Shown: one piece after another, positions 31,204 through 40,997 of the stretch
How positions within the stretch are numbered: position 1 is the stretch's first letter
Layout: every line of letters starts with the position of its first letter
Assembly: GCA_013176395.1 (NCBI GenBank)
Contig: JABMLP010000009.1
Location: 1,054,001 to 1,118,000 of the forward strand
Source: Venturia oleaginea
Taxonomy: Eukaryota; Ascomycota; Dothideomycetes; Venturiales; Venturiaceae
Length of the DNA: 64,000 nucleotides
Reading direction: 5' to 3'
Translations under genes and position numbers: made by a program
Notes under the pieces: generated by a model
Databases searched by the model: none
Seen by the model: only the letters and a program-made list of their open reading frames with translations
What the model was told of the DNA's origin: nothing

Positions 31204-31771
31204 TCAGAGACCTACCAGCCCGGATGGCTCCAGCGGCAAAGCGTCTTCCCAATTACCAGCTCCAACACCGTTGGCCTCTTCTATTGTAATCAACCGAGCC
31301 CGAATGAGGACGACGCCTTTACACAGAAACTCGCTTTGACCATTGCATACCAATTTGCGCTTGTAACACGTGAAGATACTTTTGGTCTTTCCCGCTTGTA
31401 TTTTGCCGAGTAATTTGCCTTCCCTGTCCCGAATATTACCTTCTCTGTCGCAACCAAGGCCTTCCAGTATCTCAAGACCAGGTGCAGAAGCCTCGGAGAT
31501 AACCGATGCCACTGGTGAAGCGACCTCGAAGAATGGCGATTCATGTTCTGATTCCGGCAACAGCGTCGAGATATCGAGTCCCAGCCCCTGAGCAATGTCC
31601 TCAAAACTCTGCTTCCATCTGAGATGACCACCGACGGATTCTTGCCGTTGAATTTCACATTCTATCAACTGGGCTCGGCCAAGAAGCCTTCCGTGGTAAC
31701 AAAATTCTCCATGGTCATTGGAAGTCAACCTCGCTTTATTAATCGTCTTTGCATTCCCTTTGATCAGCTCC
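31204..31771 (-). pseudogene. DUF3659-repeat gene fragment cut by a hAT element
   Basis: Reading leftward from the hAT target duplication, the frame gives VGELIKGNAKTINKARL, EFCYHGRLLGRAQLIE and later a complete unit starting ILEGLGCDREGNIRDREGKL. These are DUF3659-type repeats, found in many secreted or surface-associated Pezizomycotina proteins. The frame continues only artificially into the hAT end (to 31881). It stops at 31204. The 5' half of the first unit is missing, so the gene was truncated by the insertion or belonged to the broken gene on the other side of the element (36457-38312). Confidence 0.65.
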
Positions 31772-32068
31772 CCAACGAGCAGTGCGTTCAATAAGCAATT
31801 GAATTGATTGACCGACGCCGTCAGGCGAACGAAAATCGGCCTATTTAGGCCATCAATCAAGCTATGATATATATGAACCAATCAATCAATTGAAGCCTCA
31901 AAGATTGAGTGATTGCTTAATCCATGGTGTTGAGTTCGCTTAAGTAACGTGACGTAGTTTTAGAAGGTAGCCCCTAGAAATTAGTGGGATGATCCACTAA
32001 ATTTAGCGCCGACCGGCGCCGAAAATCGGGTTTTTCCTATGCTTCGAATATGTTTGAACATTGGATTA

Positions 32069-33917
32069 ACGTACTCCACCACCGAACCGCTCAAACCACC
32101 CAACCGCTCAAAATTTCTTGGCACGACCATCTCATGTTACGACTCTTTAATTTTTTCGCTATCAACAATAGATTCTAAGTCCGTCGTGCTACTATCTGAT
32201 TGAGAAGATATCTCGATATCTTTTTAACAAGTTCGCGCATTATGCCCAGTTACGCCGCAGTTCCCACAGCGCCGTTAAGTTGGTCGGGCTGTTTCTTGAC
32301 CACCACTACCACGAGCCTTCTTTGATCCCTGAGGCGCTATAGACGCCTCTGCAGCTACCTGCGCTGCTGCAGTCCCATACTCAATAGTACCACCTTGCTG
32401 GATCCACTTCCTTTTGCGCCATTTTCGGTTCGTTGTTACTGCTAATTGCTCTTCAAGCTCGCGGTTACGCGCAACAAGCAGAGCGTTTTGGTGTAGCATC
32501 AATTCAGCGCCCTTAACAAGCTGGGAAAAGCCAGCCTGCGCAGTAACTGGTGACCGAGTAAAAGACTCGCTTACGAGCTTGTATTGGGATCCAAATTCAT
32601 AATTATTACTTGGAGTCTTGGACTGCCACGGCGTTTCTGGGAGATGGGTTTCTGGCGGGGTTCGTAGCCGTACTTCAAGGCGATCCAACACCACCTGCGC
32701 GTCGATAGGGACTAGCCCTACTGCCTCAAAAGCCTTTTGACAGTTCTCTTTCGTAAACACGTCGAAAAACGCGTCTTTGAAGGCAGGGAGAAAGCCTTCC
32801 TTGTTGATATGGTACACGCGTCGGCGTGCCAAGTCCCGGACGCGTTGGGAGTACTTGCGCTTCAACGGCGAGAAGCAGACCACGTCAAGGGGCTGGAGTA
32901 TATGCGACGAGTGCGATGGCATGCAGAGGGTTATAATCTTGTTTTCGAGGCAGTAGTCCTTGAAATCCTGGCTGAGATGGCTCTCATGGCCGTCCAAAAT
33001 AAGCAGCCTGTATACCCCCACCTGCCGCGCCTTTGTATACGCGTTAAAGTGCTTTAACCACTCAAGACCAAGCGCGTTGTTTGTCCAGCCGTTCTCAGAG
33101 ACCGAGAGCTTCCAATTCCGTAGTATATCTGCCTCCTCATACCACGCAGAGATATGAACGCGTCCTTTGTAGATAATGAAGGGCGGGGTCGCATACCCAG
33201 CGGCGCAGATGCTCTGGATAACTGTAACCCACTCGCGATCGCCTGGCTGGATTAAGTTAGGCCGTGTACGTCTTTCAGAAGCTGTGACGACCTTCATTGA
33301 CCCAATAACGCCCATCTGGAAGCCAATCTCGTCAAAGTTGTGCGTATCCTCGTCGTGGATACCGTACTTTGCCTTGGTGTCTGTAACGAGCTTGAACCAC
33401 GCGCCAATAATCTCTGGATCTTCCTGTAGTATCCTCTGCCTATCCTTAGCTCGATTGAAGGCCATCTTGAGCTCATCTGAGCGCGTTATGAACCTCTCAG
33501 CCCAGTTTTTCCCTACTGGCTCTCCACCGCGTATACCCAGTAGTTTATCCGCCATATCTGCTACCTCACACAGCCGGGGCGCGAATCCTCGCGAATCGAG
33601 GTCGAGGATGTATTGGACAATTGTCTGCTCTTCAGTCGTAGTGAGCTTGTGTCGGGCGTTGCGAGTATCTAGGCGATACGTAATTCCGTTATATCGCCTA
33701 GTTAATGTTGAAGGAGGTATATCAAACGCCTCAGCAGCGCGCCGGAGGCTTCGGAATTGGTGGGTATAGTAGGCAGAAAGGGCAAGCTGGATTCTGCCTT
33801 CTCTGTTAGATGATTGCGCGTTTTGTTGTTGAGACATATTGTGTTGATAAGGGAGCAGCTGGTCTTGGCATAAACTGACCCGCTCGATGGGTTGACCCGC
33901 TTGATGGTGGAATACGT
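32069..33917 (-). mobile_element. pogo/Fot1-type element nested in the hAT element
   Basis: The ends acgtactccacca (32069) and, inverted, acgtattccacca (ending 33917) are flanked by TA at 32067-32068 and 33918-33919, the duplication of the Tc1/mariner superfamily. Just inside both ends are short repeats with the core CCGCT. The element lies in the 5' part of the hAT element, upstream of its transposase gene, so it inserted after the hAT element. Confidence 0.82.
32275..33837 (-). CDS. pogo/Fot1 transposase (DDE_1), C-terminally shortened
   Basis: About 520 residues from the ATG at 33837 (MSQQQNAQSSNREGRIQLAL). The longer frame from 33930 would start outside the element. An N-terminal psq-type helix-turn-helix and a CENP-B-like DNA-binding region (GGEPVGKNWAERFITR) precede the catalytic core, with acidic residues in NFDEIGFQMGV, LLILDGHESHLS and QPLDVVCFSPLK. 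The reading frame ends in a TAA at the place where the related copy at 1-472 has CAA, just before its CCHC zinc knuckle; a second TAA follows the knuckle. The catalytic part is intact, so activity is conceivable but the tail is lost. Confidence 0.85.
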   Translation of the reverse strand: MSQQQNAQSSNREGRIQLALSAYYTHQFRSLRRAAEAFDIPPSTLTRRYNGITYRLDTRNARHKLTTTEEQTIVQYILDLDSRGFAPRLCEVADMADKLLGIRGGEPVGKNWAERFITRSDELKMAFNRAKDRQRILQEDPEIIGAWFKLVTDTKAKYGIHDEDTHNFDEIGFQMGVIGSMKVVTASERRTRPNLIQPGDREWVTVIQSICAAGYATPPFIIYKGRVHISAWYEEADILRNWKLSVSENGWTNNALGLEWLKHFNAYTKARQVGVYRLLILDGHESHLSQDFKDYCLENKIITLCMPSHSSHILQPLDVVCFSPLKRKYSQRVRDLARRRVYHINKEGFLPAFKDAFFDVFTKENCQKAFEAVGLVPIDAQVVLDRLEVRLRTPPETHLPETPWQSKTPSNNYEFGSQYKLVSESFTRSPVTAQAGFSQLVKGAELMLHQNALLVARNRELEEQLAVTTNRKWRKRKWIQQGGTIEYGTAAAQVAAEASIAPQGSKKARGSGGQETARPT

Positions 33918-33984
33918 TAATTACATTCATTTTCTACTAATTTTACCATCACAACCACTACGTTTTCTCTACAGACTATTCAAG

Positions 33985-36306
33985 ATGATGACTAGATTCG
34001 TACAGCGGAGAAGGCCTGAAGGCTATTCTCAAAGATCCGGTACAGCTATCGACGAAGCCTCACTGTCGCAAGATCTGCCTCCAGAACCCGAAAGCCCTAT
34101 ACCAGTAGCTTCTATCCTTCCTCATAGGGTTATTACAACTCCCTTACGTCCTCTCAATCTCCAGCGTTGCAAGTTCGATATACAATGGTCACGGCTTCAA
34201 AAGGACGGCCAGAAACTGCGGAATCCAAGGCTCAGGCCTGTTACCAAGCAGCAGCTATCCCGACTCGACTCTTACATTTGGGAGCACGGCGCAGAGATCC
34301 AAGCGGATGGTGAGAAGCATAAGAGACTTTGGGTCTGTAAGAGGTGTCATGAATTGAGGAGTTGGCATACAGGAATCTACGTGGCGACGTCTACCGGCGG
34401 CATACAAGGACACCTTCTCTCTCGGCACGGCGTCAAAGATCCAGGAGATTCCATTGAAATGAATGGATTGCAAGAGGAGGAAGTAACTGAATCGCCGTTG
34501 ACACATTGCGAGACTTGTGGTCTCAAAAAGGACGATAATTTCGATGCCATCGTGTACAGACAGCAATATATTGACTGGACTATCAAGCACAATATTGCCT
34601 TCCATACAGCCTCCCATCCCGATACCGTCTCGCTACTCAAGGCCGGCGCAATTGAGACTCTTACAGCGATTCTACCAACCGCAAAGTCCTCCGTTAGTAA
34701 ATGGGGTTTTGAGTCCTACGAAAAACGGTTACCGACCATCCTACACGAGATCAAGGGCGCCAAAAGTCGAATCAATATCTCAGTAGACGCCTGGAAGGGA
34801 GGAAACCATAAGAACTACCTTGCTGTCTGCTCCCACTTCATAAATTCAAACTACAGGCAGTCACGGATTCTCATCGGCTTCCCGCGCGTTTTTGGCTCAA
34901 AATCTGGAGAGAATCAAGCTAAACTGATCGCCTCAGTGCTCACTACATTCGCCATCGATGGGACAAACTTGGGAGGCTTCACAGCAGATAATGCATCAGA
35001 TAACGACGCCTGTGTTGCTCACCTTGAGGTTCTGATCTCTGGGCTATCCTCCGGGTGGTCCAGAAGATGGCGCATTCGCTGTATTGGCCATATCATCAAT
35101 CTTATCGTAGAGGACCTTCTCTTCGGCGATAATGAGCAATCTAAGCACAATAAGTCACTTGCCGCGGCCGGCGATGATGAACAGTTTGAGGTCTGGGCGC
35201 GCCTAGGACTTATCGGTCGCGTACACAATCTCTGCATATTCATCAATCGCTCACCTGAGCGTAGAGAAGCTTTTGAAGCGCTTCAAAAGTATGCCAGACT
35301 CGATGTTTGGTATGCACTTCTCGTTGGCGGCGGAATCCGATGGCACAGCACTTTCGAGATGATATAACGTGTCCTTTCGCTCAGGGCGGTTATTATCAAG
35401 TGGCAGAGGCTCTACAACTACACCGGTAAAGGCGTTGATATTAGGAAGTCCTTCCTCACAAATGACGACTTCGAGATGCTTGAAATTTGGTGTGCGATAC
35501 TAGAAGACTTCAAGACGTTCTGTCTCAAAGAGGAGGGTGATGCGACAGAATCTATACAAGGCACAGCCGCCGGAGTCATTAAAGGGTTGACTTGCATTCA
35601 CGAGAGACTCACTGACGCGCAGAATGAGGTTGCTTCTCTCAATCTTGCTACTGAGTTTGCTGAACCTTACGTAGCCGGGCTCAAAGAAGCGCTTCTGAAG
35701 ACCTCAAAGTACCAGACGATGATTGAAGAGTCAGATCTCTACTACGCCGCCATTATCTGCGACCCAAACCTACGATTACTGTGGTTCGAAGACCACTGGG
35801 CTAAGTACAACAATCGTACCTGGTACAAACGCGCCGAGAGAGGTATGCAGCGCCTTTTTGACGAATACTGCGACGAATACGGGACCTTACCTTCACCATC
35901 ACCGTCACCTACGCCAGAACCATCCTCAGAAGCGGAGAGTGAACCCAGCGGTAAGCGGCCCTCATATTACGACAAATTCAACAGATTATCAGTCCACGTG
36001 ATCACCAAAAAGCGCCGGGTAGTCACCAAAGAAGACGAGTATACGAGATACATCAAATATTTCGACCCTACCACCTGGAAGCCAGTTCACGACGTTGTTG
36101 GGTGGTGGGAGCAGCACCGCAATGACTATCCGATCTTATCTCGTCTTGCTTTCGATGTATTATCGATTCCTGGTATGTCTGCAGAGGTTGAGAGAGTATT
36201 TTCACAAGCTGGTAGGCTCATTACTGATGCTAGAAACGGTATGAGTGATGATACAATTGAGGCGTGTCAGATACAGCATCAAGGGCTTAAAAATGGTGTA
36301 TTTTAG
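33985..36306 (+). pseudogene. hAT transposase with one premature stop
   Basis: One reading frame runs from the ATG at 33985 to 36306, about 770 codons, broken only by TAA at 35365-35367. It has an N-terminal BED-type zinc finger (CKRCHELRSWHTG, HLLSRHG), an RNase-H-like core with ISVDAWKGGNHKNYLAVCSH and GFTADNASDNDACVAHL, and the C-terminal hAT dimerisation domain with DYPILSRLAFDVLSIPG and AEVERVFSQAGRL. The sense resumes directly after the stop in the same frame, so a single GAA-to-TAA or CAA-to-TAA change could have caused it. Unless it is read through, no full transposase is made. Confidence 0.85.
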
Positions 36307-36456
36307 ATCTCTCAATTGACCGATCACTCAAGCCATCAATCTCACTGACACCGACTCAATCAAGCCGTCAATCAAGCCATATATTGGCCGAATCGGGCAA
36401 TCAATCTTGAGAATGGCTCAATCGATTGATTATCGAACGCACTGCCAACGAGTACT

Positions 36457-38312
36457 CTACACCGATAGTCCATCTTTCCTCTGAGCGAGTGTCGATGCCT
36501 GGGCTATGGGCTTGCCAGTGTAGTTTCTAATACAGCCTTCTGGATCGCACAAGTACATCATCTGGAAGCACTCTCTGCGTGGACCATGTCCTCTTCCACC
36601 AATTTAAGGATCGAAATATCCGGAACCTGCTCTTTCTTTGGCTGCGGCGCTTCGGCTTGTGCCTCGGGCTTTGCCTCATCTGACGCTTCCTCGTGGCCAA
36701 CAGTTCTGCCTCCATCGTCTTTTATAGTGCCATCTGATTGGCATGTAAAGCCTCCGAGAACCGCAATAGGTGGAGTGACGCTGGGGTGCAAGTAATAGAT
36801 CGTGTCGTTGGCTTGAAGCTTATCAGTCAATTCCTTGAACCTATGCGTTGGTGTTAGCTAGATCACAGGCAGACCAGTGTACAACCTACAACTTCTGGGT
36901 TTCTTCCGCTGAGGCCTTCAGGATAGCGACTTGCTCTTCAAGATCTCCGTTTCCTTCTTTGCCCGCGGCCGATTGGGTTGCGATTGTGTCTTCGATGATT
37001 ATGACCTTGGAGTCAAGCTTACTATGAGCAGCTTCCAACTCATCGATAAAGCCGTGCATTTCTCCGTTATAGCCCTCGATGTTATCGATTGATTGCCGAA
37101 GGTTAATTTGCTCATCGCTGAGCTCGGAGAGCTCGTCAGAAAACTGTCCCGCCATCATCTTCTCCATGGTCTCGGTTCTGGCCTGGATATCATCGTTGTT
37201 GTCTGAGAGTTTGTGCACCTGATCACAAATTTGTCCATACTCACGGTTTCGGGTGAGACTCTGTCCGGCCATCTTCTCTTCCATCATCTTGACTTTGTAC
37301 TGAAGCTTCTCATTCTCTTTCTTGACCTCGACGATCATCTGAAGCATATCCTTGTAATCGTCTCGAAGGTCGCTGCGGAGTGTTTCAATTCGCTGACGGG
37401 TCTTTTCGTTGCTGGCTGTAGCTGCCTCGGAGAGTGATTCGGTCGTTGTAACGAATCTGTGGACCTTTTCTTGAAGCTTTACATTCTCAACTTGAATTGA
37501 CTTCATGGTCGTGACTTCTGCTTGGAACTTGCCATTGTCCCTAGCCAGATCACCTACCGCTTGCCGCAGAATTTCATGGTCGTCTCTGAGAGCGTTGAGT
37601 TCCGAACCGGATGTCCCATTGACGGATTGTGCAGCTATCTTCTCAGTGCTAGCTTGGAGCTTGTCATCATGGAGAATGAGACTATGGACTACCTTAAACA
37701 GATAGTTGAAATCATCGCGAACATGGAGGGGGATCTTTCCAAGCCGCAGTAGGGTTCTGGAGTGTTGTTCGTCAACCTCGATTCGTAACTTGTCGTTGTC
37801 CTTAGTGAGATCGCTGACCACTTGACAGAGAGACTCGTCATTGTCCTTGAGAGTGTTCAGTTCTGGATCAGATATTCCATCGACGGATCATGCAGTCATC
37901 TTCTCTTTCGTCCTCTCGATTCTGGCTTCGAGCTTGTCATCGTCGAGCCTGAGATTATTGACTATCTCATATAGATTGAATATCTCATACAGACGTTCGA
38001 TATCCCCGCTGATTTGGGTGGGGATATATTCAAGCCGCTGTCGGGTTTTGGCGTGTTGTTCGTCACCCTTTTCGATAAGATTCTGGAGCTTCTCATTCTT
38101 GTCGTTGTTGGTCGTAGCTGTCTCGGAAAGTGACTGAGTGACCAGGACAAGTTTATTGATCGTCCAATCTCTTCTCCATTGCTTCCACCGTGCTGTGGAG
38201 CTTGGTGTTGGCGCCCTTGGTCTCTTTCATTTCCAGTTCCATGGCATCGAGTCTCGCGCGCAGCTGTTCGTGATCTGCCTTGTCGGCCGGTGTCTGAGTC
38301 TTTTTGGTCATC
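36457..38312 (-). pseudogene. Broken coiled-coil/DUF3659 protein gene
   Basis: From ATG 38312 (MTKKTQTPADKADHEQLRAR) the sequence encodes a long coiled coil with internal repeats, then after an intron (about 36838-36887) a DUF3659 unit (PIAVLGGFTCQSDGTIKDD) and its second half (MYLCDPEGCIRNYTGKP). Lesions are visible: a one-base frameshift near 38155 (stop TAA 38153-38155, sense continuing in the next frame), TGA at 37888-37890 inside a repeat whose sister copy reads through (AAQSVNG), and a frameshift near 36554. The last stop (36457) lies 5 bp from the hAT target duplication. The intact paralogue upstream has the same architecture. Confidence 0.75.
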
Positions 38313-38857
38313 TTGGCGTTGTCGCGATTGTGGTTGCAATTTGTTTGGGCGGAGTGTGAGAGTGCTGTCGAAGTGCACTTGACGTCTATTTGCTTCCTGT
38401 GCTGTTCCAGGGTCTAAGTTGAGTCATAGGTATTATCAAATGTTGTCATTTTCGAAATCGCGAGGCTTGGGTTTTTGCATCTCAACACTCGATCAATTCC
38501 TGGTGGATTCCGATACCTACTTGGATAGCGCTGGGAATTTATCACTGTCAATTTGTGGTCAGTTGTGAAAGGAGATTGAGATGCTGGTTCGTGAAAATTG
38601 ATGAGAAGTACCTGAGCCTCAAATCAGTATGACATTTCTTAGCTATTGGACATTGAGATGCACATGACGCCAAAATGGCGATAGTAGAATGAAATTGATT
38701 CAGACTAACCTAGCATGATGCCTTTATATTGCAGAAGTAGGTCAGCTTCCCTGTCCTTGACTTCCTGTCCACAAGAACGCCTGAAAGTTTACCGCAACCA
38801 GTACTCCTGTCACCCTCGAATCAATCGCCTCCTCGCACCAACCAAGCTATACACCTC

Positions 38858-39773
38858 TTAAACTTCCACCGAATGTTCCAGGCCAGCTTTCTGCTCCTGG
38901 ATAACCATAAGGACCGCTGCCTGAATTGGGGAAAGTGTCTGAGACCGAGCCACGAGTGCGCCGTCCGACCTACGGAATTGACCTTGTGCATCACATTTGT
39001 ACTGGCGTCGATACACACGAGCCATGTCTCCCTCGACGATACGGCCGACAAATTTACCGGCTCGGTAGTCCTGGATAAGGCCGTCACGTCGGCAACGAAG
39101 ACCTTCGAGGGTCGCGAGGGGTGGAACGATGCTGAGGTCCTGACCTTTCAGCTGCTCAGTTAAGGTCTCGAGCCTGTAATCATATTGTCAGTTTGAAGTC
39201 TTAGTCCATGTGCTGATATTGGATTGCTTACTGCTGTTGGGTCGCGACCTCGAGTTCTTCCGCGTTCTGAACCTTGAGCTCAAGCTCGCCGACTTTCTCG
39301 ACTAAATTGACGATTTTCATGGTGGATGCTTTGTGGAGCTGGTCAACGTTAGGATACAGGTCGTCCCGAACATCAGCACTAAGCTGTCTAAGCTGCTGAC
39401 GGGTCTCATCGTGCTCGCCATCCACGTCTTCAATGTATTTATCGAGCTGCTTGGCCTGCTTGTCGCTATCTTCGGCTCCCTTGGATAGCTCGTTGACCAT
39501 TGCCTTCAGGTTGCCGACCGTGATGTGAAGGCTATCGTTCTCGGCCTTGCTGGCTTGCACTGTTGCCGTGAGATTGCCAACCGTTTCGTGAAGCTTATCA
39601 TTCTCGATCTTGCTCTTTCGTGCCTGTCCATTCATATCCACCATAAGCGTATCGATCTGCTTAGCCATGTTCCTAATATTGCTCCTCATCTTGTTGTTTT
39701 GTTTCGTCGCAGGAGAATCGAAGATCACGAATTCGTCGTCCGAGTCCATGGAAATATCCTGTGGGAATGACAT
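38858..39773 (-). CDS. Coiled-coil protein with C-terminal DUF3659 repeats
   Basis: Exons 39773-39232 and 39173-38858 are joined by a 58-nt intron (39174-39231), giving 285 residues. The start MSFPQDISMDSDDEF was preferred over the in-frame upstream ATG at 39950, which is followed by a Thr-rich stretch. Residues about 30-190 are heptad-like with two similar segments (ENDKLHETVGNLTATVQASK and ENDSLHITVGNLKAMVNELS). The second exon holds a DUF3659 unit: LATLEGLRCRRDGLIQDY, FVGRIVEGDMARVYRRQYKC, GALVARSQTL. No signal peptide or membrane segment was seen. Function is unknown. It is a tandem paralogue of the broken gene at 36457-38312, same strand, and may have been its template or survivor. Confidence 0.75.
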
Positions 39774-40997
39774 ATTGCTGTTCGTCTTTGTTATGGTAGT
39801 AGTCGTAGTAATTGGGGTAGTTCCTGTGGTTGTTGTTGTTGTTGAGGAAGATGGGCGATGAGCGAGGCGAAAGAGGCAGACTTTATAGCCTGCGTCGCTG
39901 TCTCCAGGTTCAGTGTTAACTGATCTCCTGTGTGTTCTCAAGGCCACCACCCTTGAATTGATGTTAAGGTGTTTTCAACTAGGTAGCAACGCGGTCGCAA
40001 AATCCTGCCAATCACGATAACACGCCTGCCACAAACCTGTCTCACAACTCATCTTATCAGCTTCTCTCTATCAAGATGGAAGATTGAGGGTAAAAGAAAT
40101 TTAATGAGCGTACCAATTCCTATTCCGTTCTAGCACAGCCAGGACTACAACGACATCACACATTTCTGCTCTGTACACATACTTTATCTATCCTTAAAGT
40201 TGAAATCCTGGAGTCGCCACCCACGCTCCTCTGCCGAAAGGAAATATTGTGAGCAGGATTTCTATGCTATACTGGGGATCGTGCGGGCTAATTGTGTAGA
40301 CGCCTCAGAGACCATGAGTAACTGACGCAAACTACACTCAGCCATCGCTCAGAACTCTTGAACCCCCAGTTTCTTCCCTGTTGGAGACACTAGCCATGCC
40401 CGCCATGCCCGTAGGGATGGTCGTCGATTCAGATTGCTATCCACAAAGAAGAAGAAAACCTGCACCATACTAACTTCAACCGAAGTAAGGCATCAATCGA
40501 GAGTGAAGGAACGTGGTTGTGAACCTTCCGACGAAACAAATGATGCGTTCGGCAAGGTTTTTACAATTGAGTGCTTCATCTGCGCCTCGAGCCTCGAGCC
40601 TCGAAGCTAGGATTGTTGTAATTAGTTGCTTTGAATATTTGAATGTAAAGAGTCAACAAAGTAACCACTCACCACCTTAATCCAATTCCGATCCCGATCC
40701 CGAGAAACTTTGAAACGATATCAAATACTATCCACTCATGTACCTTTGTTTCCCACGATGCCACAACGTGTAGATTTTCGCTCCATTAGAAAGTAAAGTT
40801 GAAAAGATAGTGATAGATGAGCATGACGACTTTTGTCGGATTTCAAAAGGGACATAACCCGTGGTTTTTCTGCCTGTCTAATTCATGCGTGACCTGCATG
40901 CCAGTATAACATGCCATAACACGTACCCCACTCATTCAAATGCATCGTGAGCCTTGCCTTCATCACATCACCTAGTATATCAACAATTCCAAATAAT
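39774..40997. other. Intergenic region of about 1.2 kb
   Basis: No gene recognised. A short direct repeat of gcctcga occurs three times near 40590-40612. The right end is the 3' flank of SUP35. Confidence 0.45.

Larger units (their letters stand above)
31780..36444 (+). mobile_element. hAT DNA transposon with a nested pogo element
   Basis: The left end CAGTGCGTTCAATAAGCAAT (31780) and the right end, inverted, CAGTGCGTTCGATAATCAAT (ending 36444) form the terminal inverted repeats. Both sides are flanked by the 8-bp duplication ccaacgag (31772-31779 and 36445-36452), the hAT hallmark. Subterminal DNA is dense in short TCAATCAAG-like motifs, the usual transposase-binding repeats. The transposase gene is at 33985-36306; a pogo element occupies 32069-33917. 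Without the insert the element is about 2.8 kb. Confidence 0.9.

Noticed and set aside
33176..33769. 197-residue plus-strand frame
   Set aside because: Antisense to the pogo transposase core; shadow frame.
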